DNA from: Andeanibacterium sp035497315
Lineage (GTDB): Bacteria > Pseudomonadota > Alphaproteobacteria > Sphingomonadales > Sphingomonadaceae
Direction of reading: 5' to 3'
Assembly (NCBI GenBank): GCA_035497315.1
Contig: DATJDU010000002.1
Coordinates: 19,545-83,544 of the forward strand
DNA: 64,000 nucleotides
This document shows, piece after piece, positions 42,892-52,223 of the stretch (its first letter is position 1; each line of letters begins with the position of its first letter). The notes beneath the pieces were generated by a model. It was not told where the DNA came from and ran no database searches. It saw only the letters and a list, made by a program, of their open reading frames with translations. The position numbers were made by a program, and so were the translations under genes.

Positions 42892-43302
42892 TTACCAGTC
42901 GACCTTGCCGCGCCCGGCCTTCACGCTGCCGCGCTTCTTCTTGGATTGCAGGCGAGCTTCCTTGCCCACGCGGTTGAGGCGGCTCTTGGCGCGTTTCTTG
43001 GGCTCGCGCTGGGCTTCCTCGAGCATTTCGGTCAGCCGCGCCCGGGCATCGGCGCGATTCATTTCCTGCGTGCGATAATTGCGCGCGGCGATCACGATCT
43101 CGCCCTTCGCATTCATGCGGCTTCCGGCCAGTTCCTTCAGCTGGTGGAACACGGGCGGCGTAAGGCGCAGCGCATAGACATTCACGCGCAATTGTACGGC
43201 GGTGGCGACCTTGTTGACGTTCTGCCCGCCAGGGCCGGAAGCGGCAATGAAGCTTTCTTCCGCCAAGGCCATGGCGCGGGGAACAAGATCGTCCTCAGTC
43301 AT
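42892..43302 (-). CDS. arfB: ArfB-like peptidyl-tRNA hydrolase (ribosome rescue)
   Basis: 136 residues. The release-factor catalytic loop SGPGGQNVNKVATAVQLR has the GGQ at residues 25-27. The C-terminal tail is Lys/Arg-rich (REPKKRAKSRLNRVGKEARLQSKKKRGSVKAG), which in ArfB/YaeJ enters the empty mRNA channel of stalled ribosomes. Frees ribosomes on non-stop mRNA independently of tmRNA. Its start overlaps the RluA-type gene by eight bases, so it is translated from the same transcript. Confidence 0.94.
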   Translation of the reverse strand: MTEDDLVPRAMALAEESFIAASGPGGQNVNKVATAVQLRVNVYALRLTPPVFHQLKELAGSRMNAKGEIVIAARNYRTQEMNRADARARLTEMLEEAQREPKKRAKSRLNRVGKEARLQSKKKRGSVKAGRGKVDW

Positions 43303-43975
43303 CGTCGCCGGTAAAGCCGAATATGGCGAAATCGGCCGGAAGCGGCGCGCTGGCGGCGATCGGTTCCTTGCCTTCGCGCTCCAGAAGCAGGGCCGATGCG
43401 TGCAGCATGGTCCGCTTCACGCGCGAATCGCGCTTGCCGTAGACCGGATCGCACACCAGCGGGAAACCGATTCCCGAGGCGGCATGGACGCGAATCTGGT
43501 GCGTACGCCCGGTAACGGGTTTGAACTCCACCAGGGTCACGCCGTTCTGCACCGCGATTCGCCGCCAATGGGTGACGGCGGGCTTGCCCTTGCGCGCGGG
43601 GATCATACGCCAGCCATCGGCGGCGCTGCTGATCTTGGACAGGGCCAGTTCCACCGTGCCCTCTTCCTCCGCAACTTCTCCGGCCAGAATGCCCAGATAG
43701 GTCTTCTCCACTCGCCGTTCCTCGAAGGCGCGGGAGAAGCGCTTGAGCGCCTTGGGGTTGCGGGCCAGCAGCAGACAGCCCGACGTATCCATGTCCAGCC
43801 GGTGCGCGGGCGCGGGCGGGCGGTGGAAGCCCAGCTTCAGCTCGTCCAGATGATCGGTAAGCGATTCGCCCCCGGCGCGCGGCTGGTCGAGCGGCAGGCC
43901 GCCCGGCTTGTCGATCACCAGCGCTTCGGAATCCTCGAACAGGATACGGTCGGCAAGGTTCAGCCGCATGGTCAT
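43295..43975 (-). CDS. RluA-family pseudouridine synthase
   Basis: 226 residues. Conserved core: ALVIDKPGGLPLDQPR, HRLDMDTSGCLLLARN with catalytic Asp61 of HRLD, EKTYLGILAGEV, FKPVTGRTHQIRVHAASGIGFPLVCDPVYG. The size (no S4 domain) matches single-domain RluA/TruC-like enzymes that modify rRNA or tRNA; the target uridine cannot be assigned. Overlaps the aminotransferase stop (ATGA) and arfB start. Confidence 0.9.
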   Translation of the reverse strand: MTMRLNLADRILFEDSEALVIDKPGGLPLDQPRAGGESLTDHLDELKLGFHRPPAPAHRLDMDTSGCLLLARNPKALKRFSRAFEERRVEKTYLGILAGEVAEEEGTVELALSKISSAADGWRMIPARKGKPAVTHWRRIAVQNGVTLVEFKPVTGRTHQIRVHAASGIGFPLVCDPVYGKRDSRVKRTMLHASALLLEREGKEPIAASAPLPADFAIFGFTGDDD

Positions 43976-45147
43976 GCCAGGGCTCCCGCGATGCGCCGCA
44001 TCGCTTCGGCCAGTACCTTGTCGTCAGCGGCAAAGCTGATGCGGAAGCCGTTCTTTCCGCCAAAGGCGGACGCGGCGACTACCGCCACACCATGATCGAG
44101 TAGATGCATTGCCAATCCTTCATCGTCACCGAATCGGTCCATCAAGGCGCTGGCATCGATGAAGCAGTAAAAGGCGCCATCGGGCACCGGGGTCGAAAGG
44201 CCGGGGATCGCATTGATCGCGCCGACCACCATGTCACGCCGGGCGCGGAAGCGTTCGCGCCAGTCGGTGAGGAAATCCTGCGGGCCCTCGAAAGCGGCCA
44301 CCGCAGCGGCCTGGCTGATCGAGGCAGGATTGCCCGAAGTGTGGGATTGCAGCCGGCCCATGGCGGAAATCAGCCATTCCGGCCCGGTGGCGACACCGAT
44401 GCGGAAGCCGGTCATCGCGTGGCTTTTCGACACGCCGGAGACGGTGCAGATGCGGTTCGCCAGATCGGGGCACAGATTGGCCAGCGTCGCATGGGGCTGG
44501 CCGGTGTAGATCAGCGGCGAATAGATATCGTCGGACAGCACCAGCACGCGCGGATGGCGGCGCAGTACTTCGCCGATGCCCCGCAGCATCCCGGCCGGAT
44601 AGACCGCACCGGTGGGGTTGCCGGGGCTGTTGAGCATCAGCCATTGGGTGCGCGGCGTGATCAGCGCTTCCACATCGCCGGGGGTGAAGCGGAAATTGTT
44701 CTTGGCATGGGTGACAAGCGGAACCACCCGCCCGCCGGCGAAGCGGATCACCTGCGGATAGCTGACCCACCACGGCGAGGGCACGATCACTTCGTCGCCC
44801 GCGCTTACCGTGGCCATCAGCGCGTGGAAGATCGCCTGCTTGCCGCCCGCGCTGACGATAATGTTCTTCGGATCGGCCTCGATGCCGAGATCGCGCCTGA
44901 AATGGAGCGCGGCGGCCTGCTTCAGCCGCATGGTGCCGGTGACGGGGGTATATTTCGTCTCCCCGGCATCCAGCGCGGCCTTGGCCGCCTCGATCACATG
45001 GGCCGGGGTGGCGAAATCGGGTTCGCCGACGGACAGCGAGATGATGTCCCGCCCCTGTTCGCGCAGCTCGGTGGCGCGGTCGGTCATGGCCGTGGTGCGC
45101 GAGGGTTCGATCCGCTGGAGCGCCTGCGAAAGATGCGGCGAACTCAT
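43972..45147 (-). CDS. Class I/II aminotransferase (aspartate aminotransferase-like)
   Basis: 391 residues, PLP fold type I. Motifs: LSVGEPDFATPAHVIEAAKAALDAGETKYTPVTG, SAGGKQAIFHALMA, LNSPGNPTGAVYP, LSDDIYSPLIYTG and the PLP lysine in VSGVSKSHAMTGFRIG. This is the Iγ/Ib 'AspC/AatA' pattern common in alphaproteobacteria, using aspartate or aromatic amino acids. Overlaps pabB-pabC upstream (ATGA) and the pseudouridine synthase downstream (ATGA), a four-gene translationally coupled chain. Confidence 0.9.
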   Translation of the reverse strand: MSSPHLSQALQRIEPSRTTAMTDRATELREQGRDIISLSVGEPDFATPAHVIEAAKAALDAGETKYTPVTGTMRLKQAAALHFRRDLGIEADPKNIIVSAGGKQAIFHALMATVSAGDEVIVPSPWWVSYPQVIRFAGGRVVPLVTHAKNNFRFTPGDVEALITPRTQWLMLNSPGNPTGAVYPAGMLRGIGEVLRRHPRVLVLSDDIYSPLIYTGQPHATLANLCPDLANRICTVSGVSKSHAMTGFRIGVATGPEWLISAMGRLQSHTSGNPASISQAAAVAAFEGPQDFLTDWRERFRARRDMVVGAINAIPGLSTPVPDGAFYCFIDASALMDRFGDDEGLAMHLLDHGVAVVAASAFGGKNGFRISFAADDKVLAEAMRRIAGALA

Positions 45148-46958
45148 AGGTCGTTCTCCATCAATTGCGCTTCCATCAGCCCGCGCGTGGCATTGCCCAG
45201 CAGGAAGCCGCCTGCAAGGTCGGCCACGGTCAGTTCCGCCTCCTGCGCCTTGCCCGCCTCGATCAGATGGCGGCGCAGCACGCCTGGCAGCAGGCCCAGC
45301 CGCAAGGGCGGGGTGAGCAATATTCCATCCCGTTCCACGAAGATGCTGGTGAAGCAGCCTTCGGTCAGCAGCCCGTCGTCGCGCAGCAGCAGCGCCTCGT
45401 TGGCGCCTGATTGCCGGGCAAGGTCCAGCGCCATTTCATAAAAGGCGCGGTCGGTGGATTTGTGGCGCAGGCGCCAGTCCCCGGTGACGACCGGCAGCGG
45501 CACCAGCGCGCAGCGCATCGGCTCCGCAGGCGGCGCTGGCATCGGCCCGGTTTCCAGCGTGGTCGATCCGCCGCGTGCCAGCAGCAGGCGCAATTTGGCG
45601 GGCTCTTCCAGTTCGAAGCACAGGGCCTGGATCTGGTTGCGCGCCGCGTGGCGATCGAAGGCGAAGCCCAGTTCGGCGGCGCTGGCCTTCAGCCGTTCCA
45701 GATGGAGTTCCAGCAGGGGAATGCCCTTTTCGGGATCGAAGCCCATCGTCTCGATCAGGTCGAACCCGGCGGCGGCCTGGCGCACGAAATCGGCCTTCAC
45801 CAGACATTCGCGCCATTCGGCCATGGCGGTGCTGTCGGCCACGATGGCGCCGCCCACGCCCATTACCGCCGTGCCGCGCCCGTTTTCTTCCGGCGTCAGG
45901 CGGATAGTGCGGATGGCCACGTTGAAGGCGGCATCGCCATTTTCATCGATCCGCCCGATGGCGCCGCAATAGGGCCCGCGCACGTCGCGCTCGGTCTCGT
46001 CGATCAGTTCCATCGCGCGAATCTTGGGCGCGCCGGTGATCGAACCGCAGGGGAACAGCGCCCGGATCATGTCCATCGCGCCAAGGCCCGGCTGCAACCG
46101 GGCGCAGACCGTGGTGGTCATGGTATGGACGGTGGGATAGGTTTCGACCTGGAAGGGCTGTTCCACGCGCACCGTGCCCGCCACGGCAACGCGGCTGAGA
46201 TCGTTGCGCATCAGATCGACGATCATCAGGTTCTCGGCCCGGTCCTTCACCGATGCGGCCAGTTCCTCCGCCAGGGCGGCATCTTCTGCCTCGTCGCGGC
46301 CGCGCGGGCGGGTGCCCTTCATCGGCTTGCAGCGGGCGTCGCCGCCCTTCAGGCTGAAGAACAATTCCGGGCTGAACGACAGCAGCCAGTGCGACCCGTC
46401 GAATACCACCCCGCCATAGCCGGCATTGGCCGAAGGGCGAATCGCGGCATAAAGCGCCAGCGGATCGCCCCGGGTCGATCCCGAAAGCTGCATGGTGAAA
46501 TTGGCCTGATAGATATCGCCCGCCTGGATCGCTTCCTGCAGCCGGTCGAACTGCTCGATATAGGCGCCGGTGGAAATCTGCGGCTGCATCGGGCCGATGG
46601 ACGGCGGCGGGCCTTCCCCGGCATTCGCTTCCAGCCAGGCCGGCACATCGGCGGCCGGGATCGCTTGTGGAGGATCGCCGAACAGGGCCAGCCACACCAG
46701 CGGCCCGCCCGCGCCGGTACGCTCAGGCGCCAGCGGCATCAGCCGGGGTTCCAGCGCAAGGCCGGCCTCATAGGCTAAATAGCCGGCCAGCGTCCCGCCC
46801 TGCTCTCGGCGCGCGGCATCGGCCGCTTCGAGCACGGCGGAGACTTCCTCCGGGCGGCGGGCGACAAAGATCGCGCGCGGATTCTGGAACAATTGCGCGT
46901 CGCATGCACCATGCTCGCGCGCGTCATCGAACAGGACAAAGGGTTGCCGCGTGGCCAT
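45144..46958 (-). CDS. pabB-pabC: Aminodeoxychorismate synthase component I fused to 4-amino-4-deoxychorismate lyase
   Basis: 604 residues from ATG 46958 (MATRQPFVLFDDAREHG); frame to 47324 is unconserved. The N-terminal ~390 residues are a chorismate-binding PabB domain: DIYQANFTMQLSG, FSPELFFSLKGG, KPMKGTRPRGRDEAED, MIVDLMRNDLSRVAVAGTVRV, FPCGSITGAPKIRAMELIDE, GVGGAIVADS. The C-terminal ~200 residues are a class IV PLP aminotransferase/lyase domain (LIETMGFDPEKGIPLLELHLERL, SGANEALLLRDDGLLTEGCFTSIFVE). Together they make p-aminobenzoate for folate, complementing folA in this window. Confidence 0.93.
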   Translation of the reverse strand: MATRQPFVLFDDAREHGACDAQLFQNPRAIFVARRPEEVSAVLEAADAARREQGGTLAGYLAYEAGLALEPRLMPLAPERTGAGGPLVWLALFGDPPQAIPAADVPAWLEANAGEGPPPSIGPMQPQISTGAYIEQFDRLQEAIQAGDIYQANFTMQLSGSTRGDPLALYAAIRPSANAGYGGVVFDGSHWLLSFSPELFFSLKGGDARCKPMKGTRPRGRDEAEDAALAEELAASVKDRAENLMIVDLMRNDLSRVAVAGTVRVEQPFQVETYPTVHTMTTTVCARLQPGLGAMDMIRALFPCGSITGAPKIRAMELIDETERDVRGPYCGAIGRIDENGDAAFNVAIRTIRLTPEENGRGTAVMGVGGAIVADSTAMAEWRECLVKADFVRQAAAGFDLIETMGFDPEKGIPLLELHLERLKASAAELGFAFDRHAARNQIQALCFELEEPAKLRLLLARGGSTTLETGPMPAPPAEPMRCALVPLPVVTGDWRLRHKSTDRAFYEMALDLARQSGANEALLLRDDGLLTEGCFTSIFVERDGILLTPPLRLGLLPGVLRRHLIEAGKAQEAELTVADLAGGFLLGNATRGLMEAQLMENDL

Positions 46959-47058
46959 GCGCCCGGCTTTAGTAAGTTTCCCGCGCAAGTCGAGCGCTTG
47001 ACCGCGCCCAACTGCATCAGCATCACCATGGGATAGGAATTTACGGAGCCGGATACCC

Positions 47059-48645
47059 ATGGGCGAAATCTTCATCGGCCTTGCCGCCAATGGCGAAAGG
47101 CAGGTCCTAAACCTCAAGCGGGCCAATCGCCACGGCTTGATCGCGGGCGCTACCGGCACCGGCAAGACCGTGACCCTGCAAGGCATTGCCGAAAGCTTTT
47201 CTGCCCAGGGCGTCCCCGTATTCGTGGCCGATGTGAAGGGGGACCTTGCCGGCATCTCCATGGCCGGATCGCCAACCTTCAAGCATGCCGCCAGTCTGGA
47301 GACGCGGGCGAAGGAACTGGGCATGGATGACTATGCCTATTCCGATAATCCGGCGGTGTTCTGGGACCTGTATGGCGAACAGGGCCACCCGATCCGCACT
47401 ACCATCAGCGAAATGGGCCCGCTGCTGCTGGCCCGCCTGATGGACCTCAACGAAACGCAGGAAGGCGTGCTGAACATCGTGTTCCGCTATGCCGACGAAC
47501 AGGGGCTGCTGCTGCTGGACCTCGAGGATCTGCAGGCAATGCTGGCGCATACGGCAGAAAATGCGGGCGCGCTTTCGGCGAAATACGGCAATGTCACCAA
47601 GGCCAGCGTGGGCACGATCCAGCGCGCGCTGCTGACGCTGGACGGCCAGGGCGGGGCGCAATTCTTCGGCGAACCGGCGCTGGAGATAAACGATTTCCTG
47701 CAAGTGGACGATCAGGGGCGCGGCTATATCAACGTGCTGGCGGCCGACAAATTGATGCGCAGCCCCAAGCTCTACGCCACCTTTCTGCTGTGGCTGCTGG
47801 CCGAATTGTTCGAGACGCTGCCCGAAGTGGGCGACCCGGAAAAGCCGAAGCTGGTGTTCTTCTTCGACGAGGCGCACCTGCTGTTCGACGATGCGCCCAA
47901 GGCCCTGCAGGACAAGATCGAACAGGTGGTGCGCCTGATCCGATCGAAGGGCGTGGGCGTCTATTTCGTCACCCAGAACCCGATCGATGTTCCCGAAGAA
48001 GTGGCCGGCCAGCTGGGCAACCGTGTGCAGCACGCCCTGCGCGCCTTCACCCCGCGCGACCAGAGGGCGATCAGGGCGGCGGCGGAGACGTTCCGCATCA
48101 ATCCCGATCTGGATGTGGCGCAGGCCATTACCGAACTGAAAGTGGGCGAGGCGCTGGTTTCCACCCTGATGGAAGATGGCGCGCCATCGGTCGTGCAGCG
48201 TACGCTGGTGAAACCGCCCCGCTCCCGCCTGGGCCCGGTGACGGAAAAGGAACGTGCGATTATCCGCTCGATCAGTCCGGTGGACGGGAAATATGACGAG
48301 CGGATCGACCGCGAGAGCGCGGAGGAAGTGCTGGCGCAGAAGGCTGCCGATGCCGCCGCCACCGCGCAGGAAGTGGCCCAGAAAGGCGAGGCGGAAGTCA
48401 GCAAGCGCGAACGCACCAGCACCAGCATCTGGGGCGCGATCTTCGGCAAGGCCACCAAGCGCGCCACCGGCGCGGTGGCCGGATCGGCCGCCAGCATCGC
48501 CGCCGCGACCATCACCGGCCGCAAATCGCGCGCCGATCCGATGAAGACGGGGGTGACGGCGGCAGCCGGATCGATCGCTACCGACCTCGCCGGGCCACTG
48601 GCGGGCCGCTTCGTGCGCAATCTCATCGGGGGGTTGATGCGGTGA
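47059..48645 (+). CDS. HerA-like ATPase of DUF853/YjgR family
   Basis: 528 residues. Walker A HGLIAGATGTGKTVTLQGIAE, Walker B KLVFFFDEAHLLF, and the family segments DVKGDLAGISMAG, ISEMGPLLLARLMDLNETQEGVLN, and VYFVTQNPIDVPEEVAGQLGNRVQHALRAFTPRDQ. The C-terminal ~130 residues are Ala-rich and end in glycine-rich helices. Related to HerA-type DNA translocases but without a nuclease partner; role unproven. Divergent from pabB-pabC (100 bp between starts). Confidence 0.9.
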   Translation: MGEIFIGLAANGERQVLNLKRANRHGLIAGATGTGKTVTLQGIAESFSAQGVPVFVADVKGDLAGISMAGSPTFKHAASLETRAKELGMDDYAYSDNPAVFWDLYGEQGHPIRTTISEMGPLLLARLMDLNETQEGVLNIVFRYADEQGLLLLDLEDLQAMLAHTAENAGALSAKYGNVTKASVGTIQRALLTLDGQGGAQFFGEPALEINDFLQVDDQGRGYINVLAADKLMRSPKLYATFLLWLLAELFETLPEVGDPEKPKLVFFFDEAHLLFDDAPKALQDKIEQVVRLIRSKGVGVYFVTQNPIDVPEEVAGQLGNRVQHALRAFTPRDQRAIRAAAETFRINPDLDVAQAITELKVGEALVSTLMEDGAPSVVQRTLVKPPRSRLGPVTEKERAIIRSISPVDGKYDERIDRESAEEVLAQKAADAAATAQEVAQKGEAEVSKRERTSTSIWGAIFGKATKRATGAVAGSAASIAAATITGRKSRADPMKTGVTAAAGSIATDLAGPLAGRFVRNLIGGLMR

Positions 48646-48683
48646 GGCGGTTCATCCCCAGCACTTCATCAGGAAGGCCGCCC

Positions 48684-49388
48684 ATGCGCACCACACTGCT
48701 TGCCGCCCTGTTGCTCGCATCCGTCGTCGCCGGGCCACCTGCTCATGCCGAGGAGAGCGCCCCGGTGGTGGATGGCCGCGCGCTGGCCGATGACCGGGTG
48801 CTGGCGATCATCGCTAACGTCAAGCCGAGCGGGCGTTCGGGCCTGAGTGCGCAGGATGTGCGGCAGATCGCCGATATCTTCAATGCCGACGGCAAGTTCG
48901 ATCCGGCCGAGATCGACCTGATGGTGGAACTGACCGCCGAAGATCTGCGCGTGATCAACATCCGTCCGCTTTCGGACGGCGGAGACCGGCTGGTCTCGAT
49001 CGGGACGCAATATGGCGCATCCAAGGCAGCATTGAACGAGCTTCTGGAAGCGCATGTCGCCCGACTGTCCGATATGCTGGACAAGCCCGCCAGCTGGGAA
49101 GCACTGGTGCGCTATTCGCGCCTGTCCTCGGCCACGCTGGACATGGTCCGGAACGCTCTGGTCGCCAGGGCCTCCGCCCTTGCGGCGCAAAGTACGGTTG
49201 CCAATGTCTATAAGCCGGCACGCGAAACGATCAGTGGCTGGTCCGATCTCAACAAGGCCATCGCGCCCGATCTGCAAGACCCTGGTCGCTTGCTGATTCA
49301 TCATGCCTTTGCCCAGGCCGATGCCCAGAATGGCGGCCGCCTGCCCGATTTCCTCTATGACTGGACCAAGGCGAAACCGGCCCAGTGA
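48684..49388 (+). CDS. Exported protein of unknown function
   Basis: 234 residues from ATG 48684, preceded by AGGAAGG; a GTG at 48642 overlapping the ATPase stop is less likely. Signal peptide MRTTLLAALLLASVVAGPPAHA. The mature part is helical; one segment, DIFNADGKFDPAEIDLMVEL, resembles an EF-hand half-site but lacks a full calcium loop. No family recognised. Follows the HerA-like gene by 38 bp and may be co-transcribed. Confidence 0.6.
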   Translation: MRTTLLAALLLASVVAGPPAHAEESAPVVDGRALADDRVLAIIANVKPSGRSGLSAQDVRQIADIFNADGKFDPAEIDLMVELTAEDLRVINIRPLSDGGDRLVSIGTQYGASKAALNELLEAHVARLSDMLDKPASWEALVRYSRLSSATLDMVRNALVARASALAAQSTVANVYKPARETISGWSDLNKAIAPDLQDPGRLLIHHAFAQADAQNGGRLPDFLYDWTKAKPAQ

Positions 49389-49520
49389 TTGGGGGCAGCG
49401 ACCCCGCCGGTTCGCCCTTCATCGATCCCTGACGCCATTTACCGAAAGTTACGGTTGAAATCGCATCGCTTTTCCGTGAGGCAGGGGGCATTTCCTCTCG
49501 CTTCCCCGAAAAGGCACCTC

Positions 49521-52217
49521 ATGCGCGCTCGTCTGCTTGCCGCTTCCTTCCTTGTTTCCGCGCTCGCCTGCGCTGCCCAGCCAGCCCTTGCGGAGGAAAA
49601 ATCCGCGCAGGTGGCAGCCGTGGAGGCGCTTGGTCCGGTGCCTGCGGGGCGGCTCAGCAATGCAGTGGTGCCGTCGGCCTATCGACTGGATATCACTATC
49701 GACCCGTCGCAGGAGACCTATTCGGGCCGGGCCTCCATCGATGTCGCCATTGCCCGCCCCGCGACCTATATCGATCTGCACGGGCTGAACTTCACCATGC
49801 TGTCTTCCACGGCGACCATCGACGGCAAGACCTATGCGGGACGCTGGACCCAGCTTGACGATACCGGCGTGGGGCGGCTGGTGTTCGACGAGCAGCTTCC
49901 GGCGGGCAAGGCGGTGCTCGATTTCTCCTATACGCACGGCTTCAACGAAGGCCCTGCGGGCATTTTCCGCACGAAGGTGGGCGAGGATTGGTTCGCCTGG
50001 ACGCAGTTCGAATCGATCGACGCGCGCCAGGCATTCCCGTCCTTCGACGAGCCGGGCTTCAAGTTGCCCTTTACTGTCACCCTGCGCACTCCGCACGGCC
50101 ATGTGGCGGTGACGAATACGCCGGAGGTTTCCTCCAGCACCGATGGCGAGTGGGATGTGCATCATTTCGCCTCCACCAAGCCGCTGCCAACCTATCTGGT
50201 GGCCTTTATGGTCGGGCCTTTCTCGGTGGCGGAAGGGACCATTCCGGCCACGCCCGAACGGCCCGCCGAACTTGCCCAGCGGCTGATCACCACGCCGCAG
50301 AATGCGCGGCAGAGCGCCTTTGCACTGGATGCGACGTCAAGGATCATTCCGCTGCTGGAACGCTATTTCGGCATCCCCTATCCTTACGCGAAGCTCGACC
50401 AGATCACCTCGCCGATCATGCCCGGCGCCATGGAGAACGCTGGCGCGGTGCTTTATGCCGATCGCATCGTCATGCTGGATGAAAGCGCGCCCGTTTCCGA
50501 CAAGCGGCTGGCAGGCATGGTGATGGCGCATGAGCTGGGCCACCAATGGTTCGGCGATCTCGTCACCCCGGCCTGGTGGGACGATCTGTGGCTCAATGAA
50601 AGCTTTGCCAATTGGGTGGGCTATTACATCGCCGATCAGTGGCGGCCCGATCTGCGCGTCTGGGAAGGCGCGCTGGGCGAAGGGTTCGAGGCGATGGACA
50701 CCGACGCGCTGGTGGCGGGCCGCCCGATCCGCGAGCCGATCCTCACCAACGGCCAGATCGATGCCGCTTTCGACAGTATCACTTATGGCAAGGGCGGCCA
50801 TGTGATCGCGATGATCGCCGCCTTCATGGGCGAGGACAAGTTCCGCGCCGGCGTGCGTCAGCACCTGACCAACCACGCCTTCGGCAATGCGACGGGCGAC
50901 GATTTCTTCGGCGCGCTGGCAGGCGCGGCGGGCGATCCGCGGATCGTTTCGGCAATGAAGGGCTTTGTCGAGCAGCAGGGCGTGCCGCTGGTTACCGTTA
51001 CAGGCACGGATGGGGCCTATACCGTCAGCCAGAGCCGCTATGTCCACTTCGCCACCAAGGGGCCGCAAGTCCAGTGGCAGGTGCCCCTGTGCATGCGGCG
51101 GGTGGCAGCGCCGGAGGCGGGCGCAGAACCGGCGGAGAGGACATGCGAATTGCTGTCCGAGAAATCCATGTCCTTCGCCCTGCCCGGCGAAGGCGCGCTG
51201 CTGCCCAATGCGGGCGGCACCGGCTATTACCGCTTCGAACTGCCCCCCGCCGAGTGGGACAGGCTGATCGCCACTGCCGATCGGCTGAAAGGCGGCGAGG
51301 CGCAGGCCGTGGCCGACAGCCTGCGCGCCAGCTTCCTGGCCGGCCGCGCCACGCCCGGGCAGCTCATCGCCCTCATCCGCAAGCTGTCGGCCAATCCGGA
51401 TTCCTATGCCTTTGCCGAAGCGGGCCCGACCCTGGCCATGCTCGACATGGGCGGCTTGCTGAAGGGCAAGTCGGAAACGGCGTTCCGCAAATTGGTGAGC
51501 CGTCTCTATCGCAAGCAGCTCCGGCAGATCGGCTTCGATCCCCGGCGCGGGGCCTATGACGGGACCGACCCGGAAGAGAGCGAGCGGCGCGACCGGATGG
51601 TGTCCCGCATGGCCTTCATGGCGCATGACGCAGGGGTGCGTTCAGTGCTTCTCAAGGCCGCTGAACGCTATCTCGGTGGCGCTGAGCACACGCTTGACCC
51701 CGCATTTCTGGCCGACGCGCTCAAGATTTATGTCGAACAGGGCGATATTGCGCGGGTGAAGGACCTGGCGAACCGCGCGCTTTCCTCGCAGGATTCCACC
51801 TTCCGCCCGGCCGCTCTCGGCGCGCTGGCGCAGAAGGGCGATAGGAAAACAGCCGACTGGCTGCTGAACGGTTTTACCGACGAACGCCTGCGTCCCACAG
51901 AAAGATTGCGCCTGATTTCCGGCGTGTTGCGCCAGGAACAGACCCGCGATTTCGGCACCGAATGGTTGCGCGCGAATTACGCCAGCCTGGTGGATCAGCT
52001 TGGCGGAGTCTTCGTCACCAATTCGATCCCGGGCATGCTTTCGGGCTTCTGTTCGGCCAGGCGGGCGGGCGAGTTTACGGAGCAGTTCGGCGAACTGGTC
52101 GCAGGAACGCCGGCCCAGCTTCCATTCGAGCGGACCATGGAAGAGGTGCGCGATTGCGGGGCATTGGTCGGCGCGCGGGGGGCCGCGGTACGCACGGCGC
52201 TGACCAATTCCAGATAG
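49521..52217 (+). CDS. Exported M1 family aminopeptidase
   Basis: 898 residues from ATG 49521 (MRARLLAASFLVSALACAAQPALA), a signal peptide, so periplasmic or secreted, unlike PepN at 21.9 kb. Substrate motif GAMENAGAVLY; zinc site HELGHQW at 337-343 with third ligand Glu360 in LNESFANWVGYY; catalytic Tyr region DSITYGKGGHVIAMI. The C-terminal ~300 residues form the helical ERAP1-like domain. Eukaryotic-type M1 branch. Convergent with the histidine kinase, 6 bp apart. Confidence 0.94.
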   Translation: MRARLLAASFLVSALACAAQPALAEEKSAQVAAVEALGPVPAGRLSNAVVPSAYRLDITIDPSQETYSGRASIDVAIARPATYIDLHGLNFTMLSSTATIDGKTYAGRWTQLDDTGVGRLVFDEQLPAGKAVLDFSYTHGFNEGPAGIFRTKVGEDWFAWTQFESIDARQAFPSFDEPGFKLPFTVTLRTPHGHVAVTNTPEVSSSTDGEWDVHHFASTKPLPTYLVAFMVGPFSVAEGTIPATPERPAELAQRLITTPQNARQSAFALDATSRIIPLLERYFGIPYPYAKLDQITSPIMPGAMENAGAVLYADRIVMLDESAPVSDKRLAGMVMAHELGHQWFGDLVTPAWWDDLWLNESFANWVGYYIADQWRPDLRVWEGALGEGFEAMDTDALVAGRPIREPILTNGQIDAAFDSITYGKGGHVIAMIAAFMGEDKFRAGVRQHLTNHAFGNATGDDFFGALAGAAGDPRIVSAMKGFVEQQGVPLVTVTGTDGAYTVSQSRYVHFATKGPQVQWQVPLCMRRVAAPEAGAEPAERTCELLSEKSMSFALPGEGALLPNAGGTGYYRFELPPAEWDRLIATADRLKGGEAQAVADSLRASFLAGRATPGQLIALIRKLSANPDSYAFAEAGPTLAMLDMGGLLKGKSETAFRKLVSRLYRKQLRQIGFDPRRGAYDGTDPEESERRDRMVSRMAFMAHDAGVRSVLLKAAERYLGGAEHTLDPAFLADALKIYVEQGDIARVKDLANRALSSQDSTFRPAALGALAQKGDRKTADWLLNGFTDERLRPTERLRLISGVLRQEQTRDFGTEWLRANYASLVDQLGGVFVTNSIPGMLSGFCSARRAGEFTEQFGELVAGTPAQLPFERTMEEVRDCGALVGARGAAVRTALTNSR

Positions 52218-52223
52218 GGCTTT

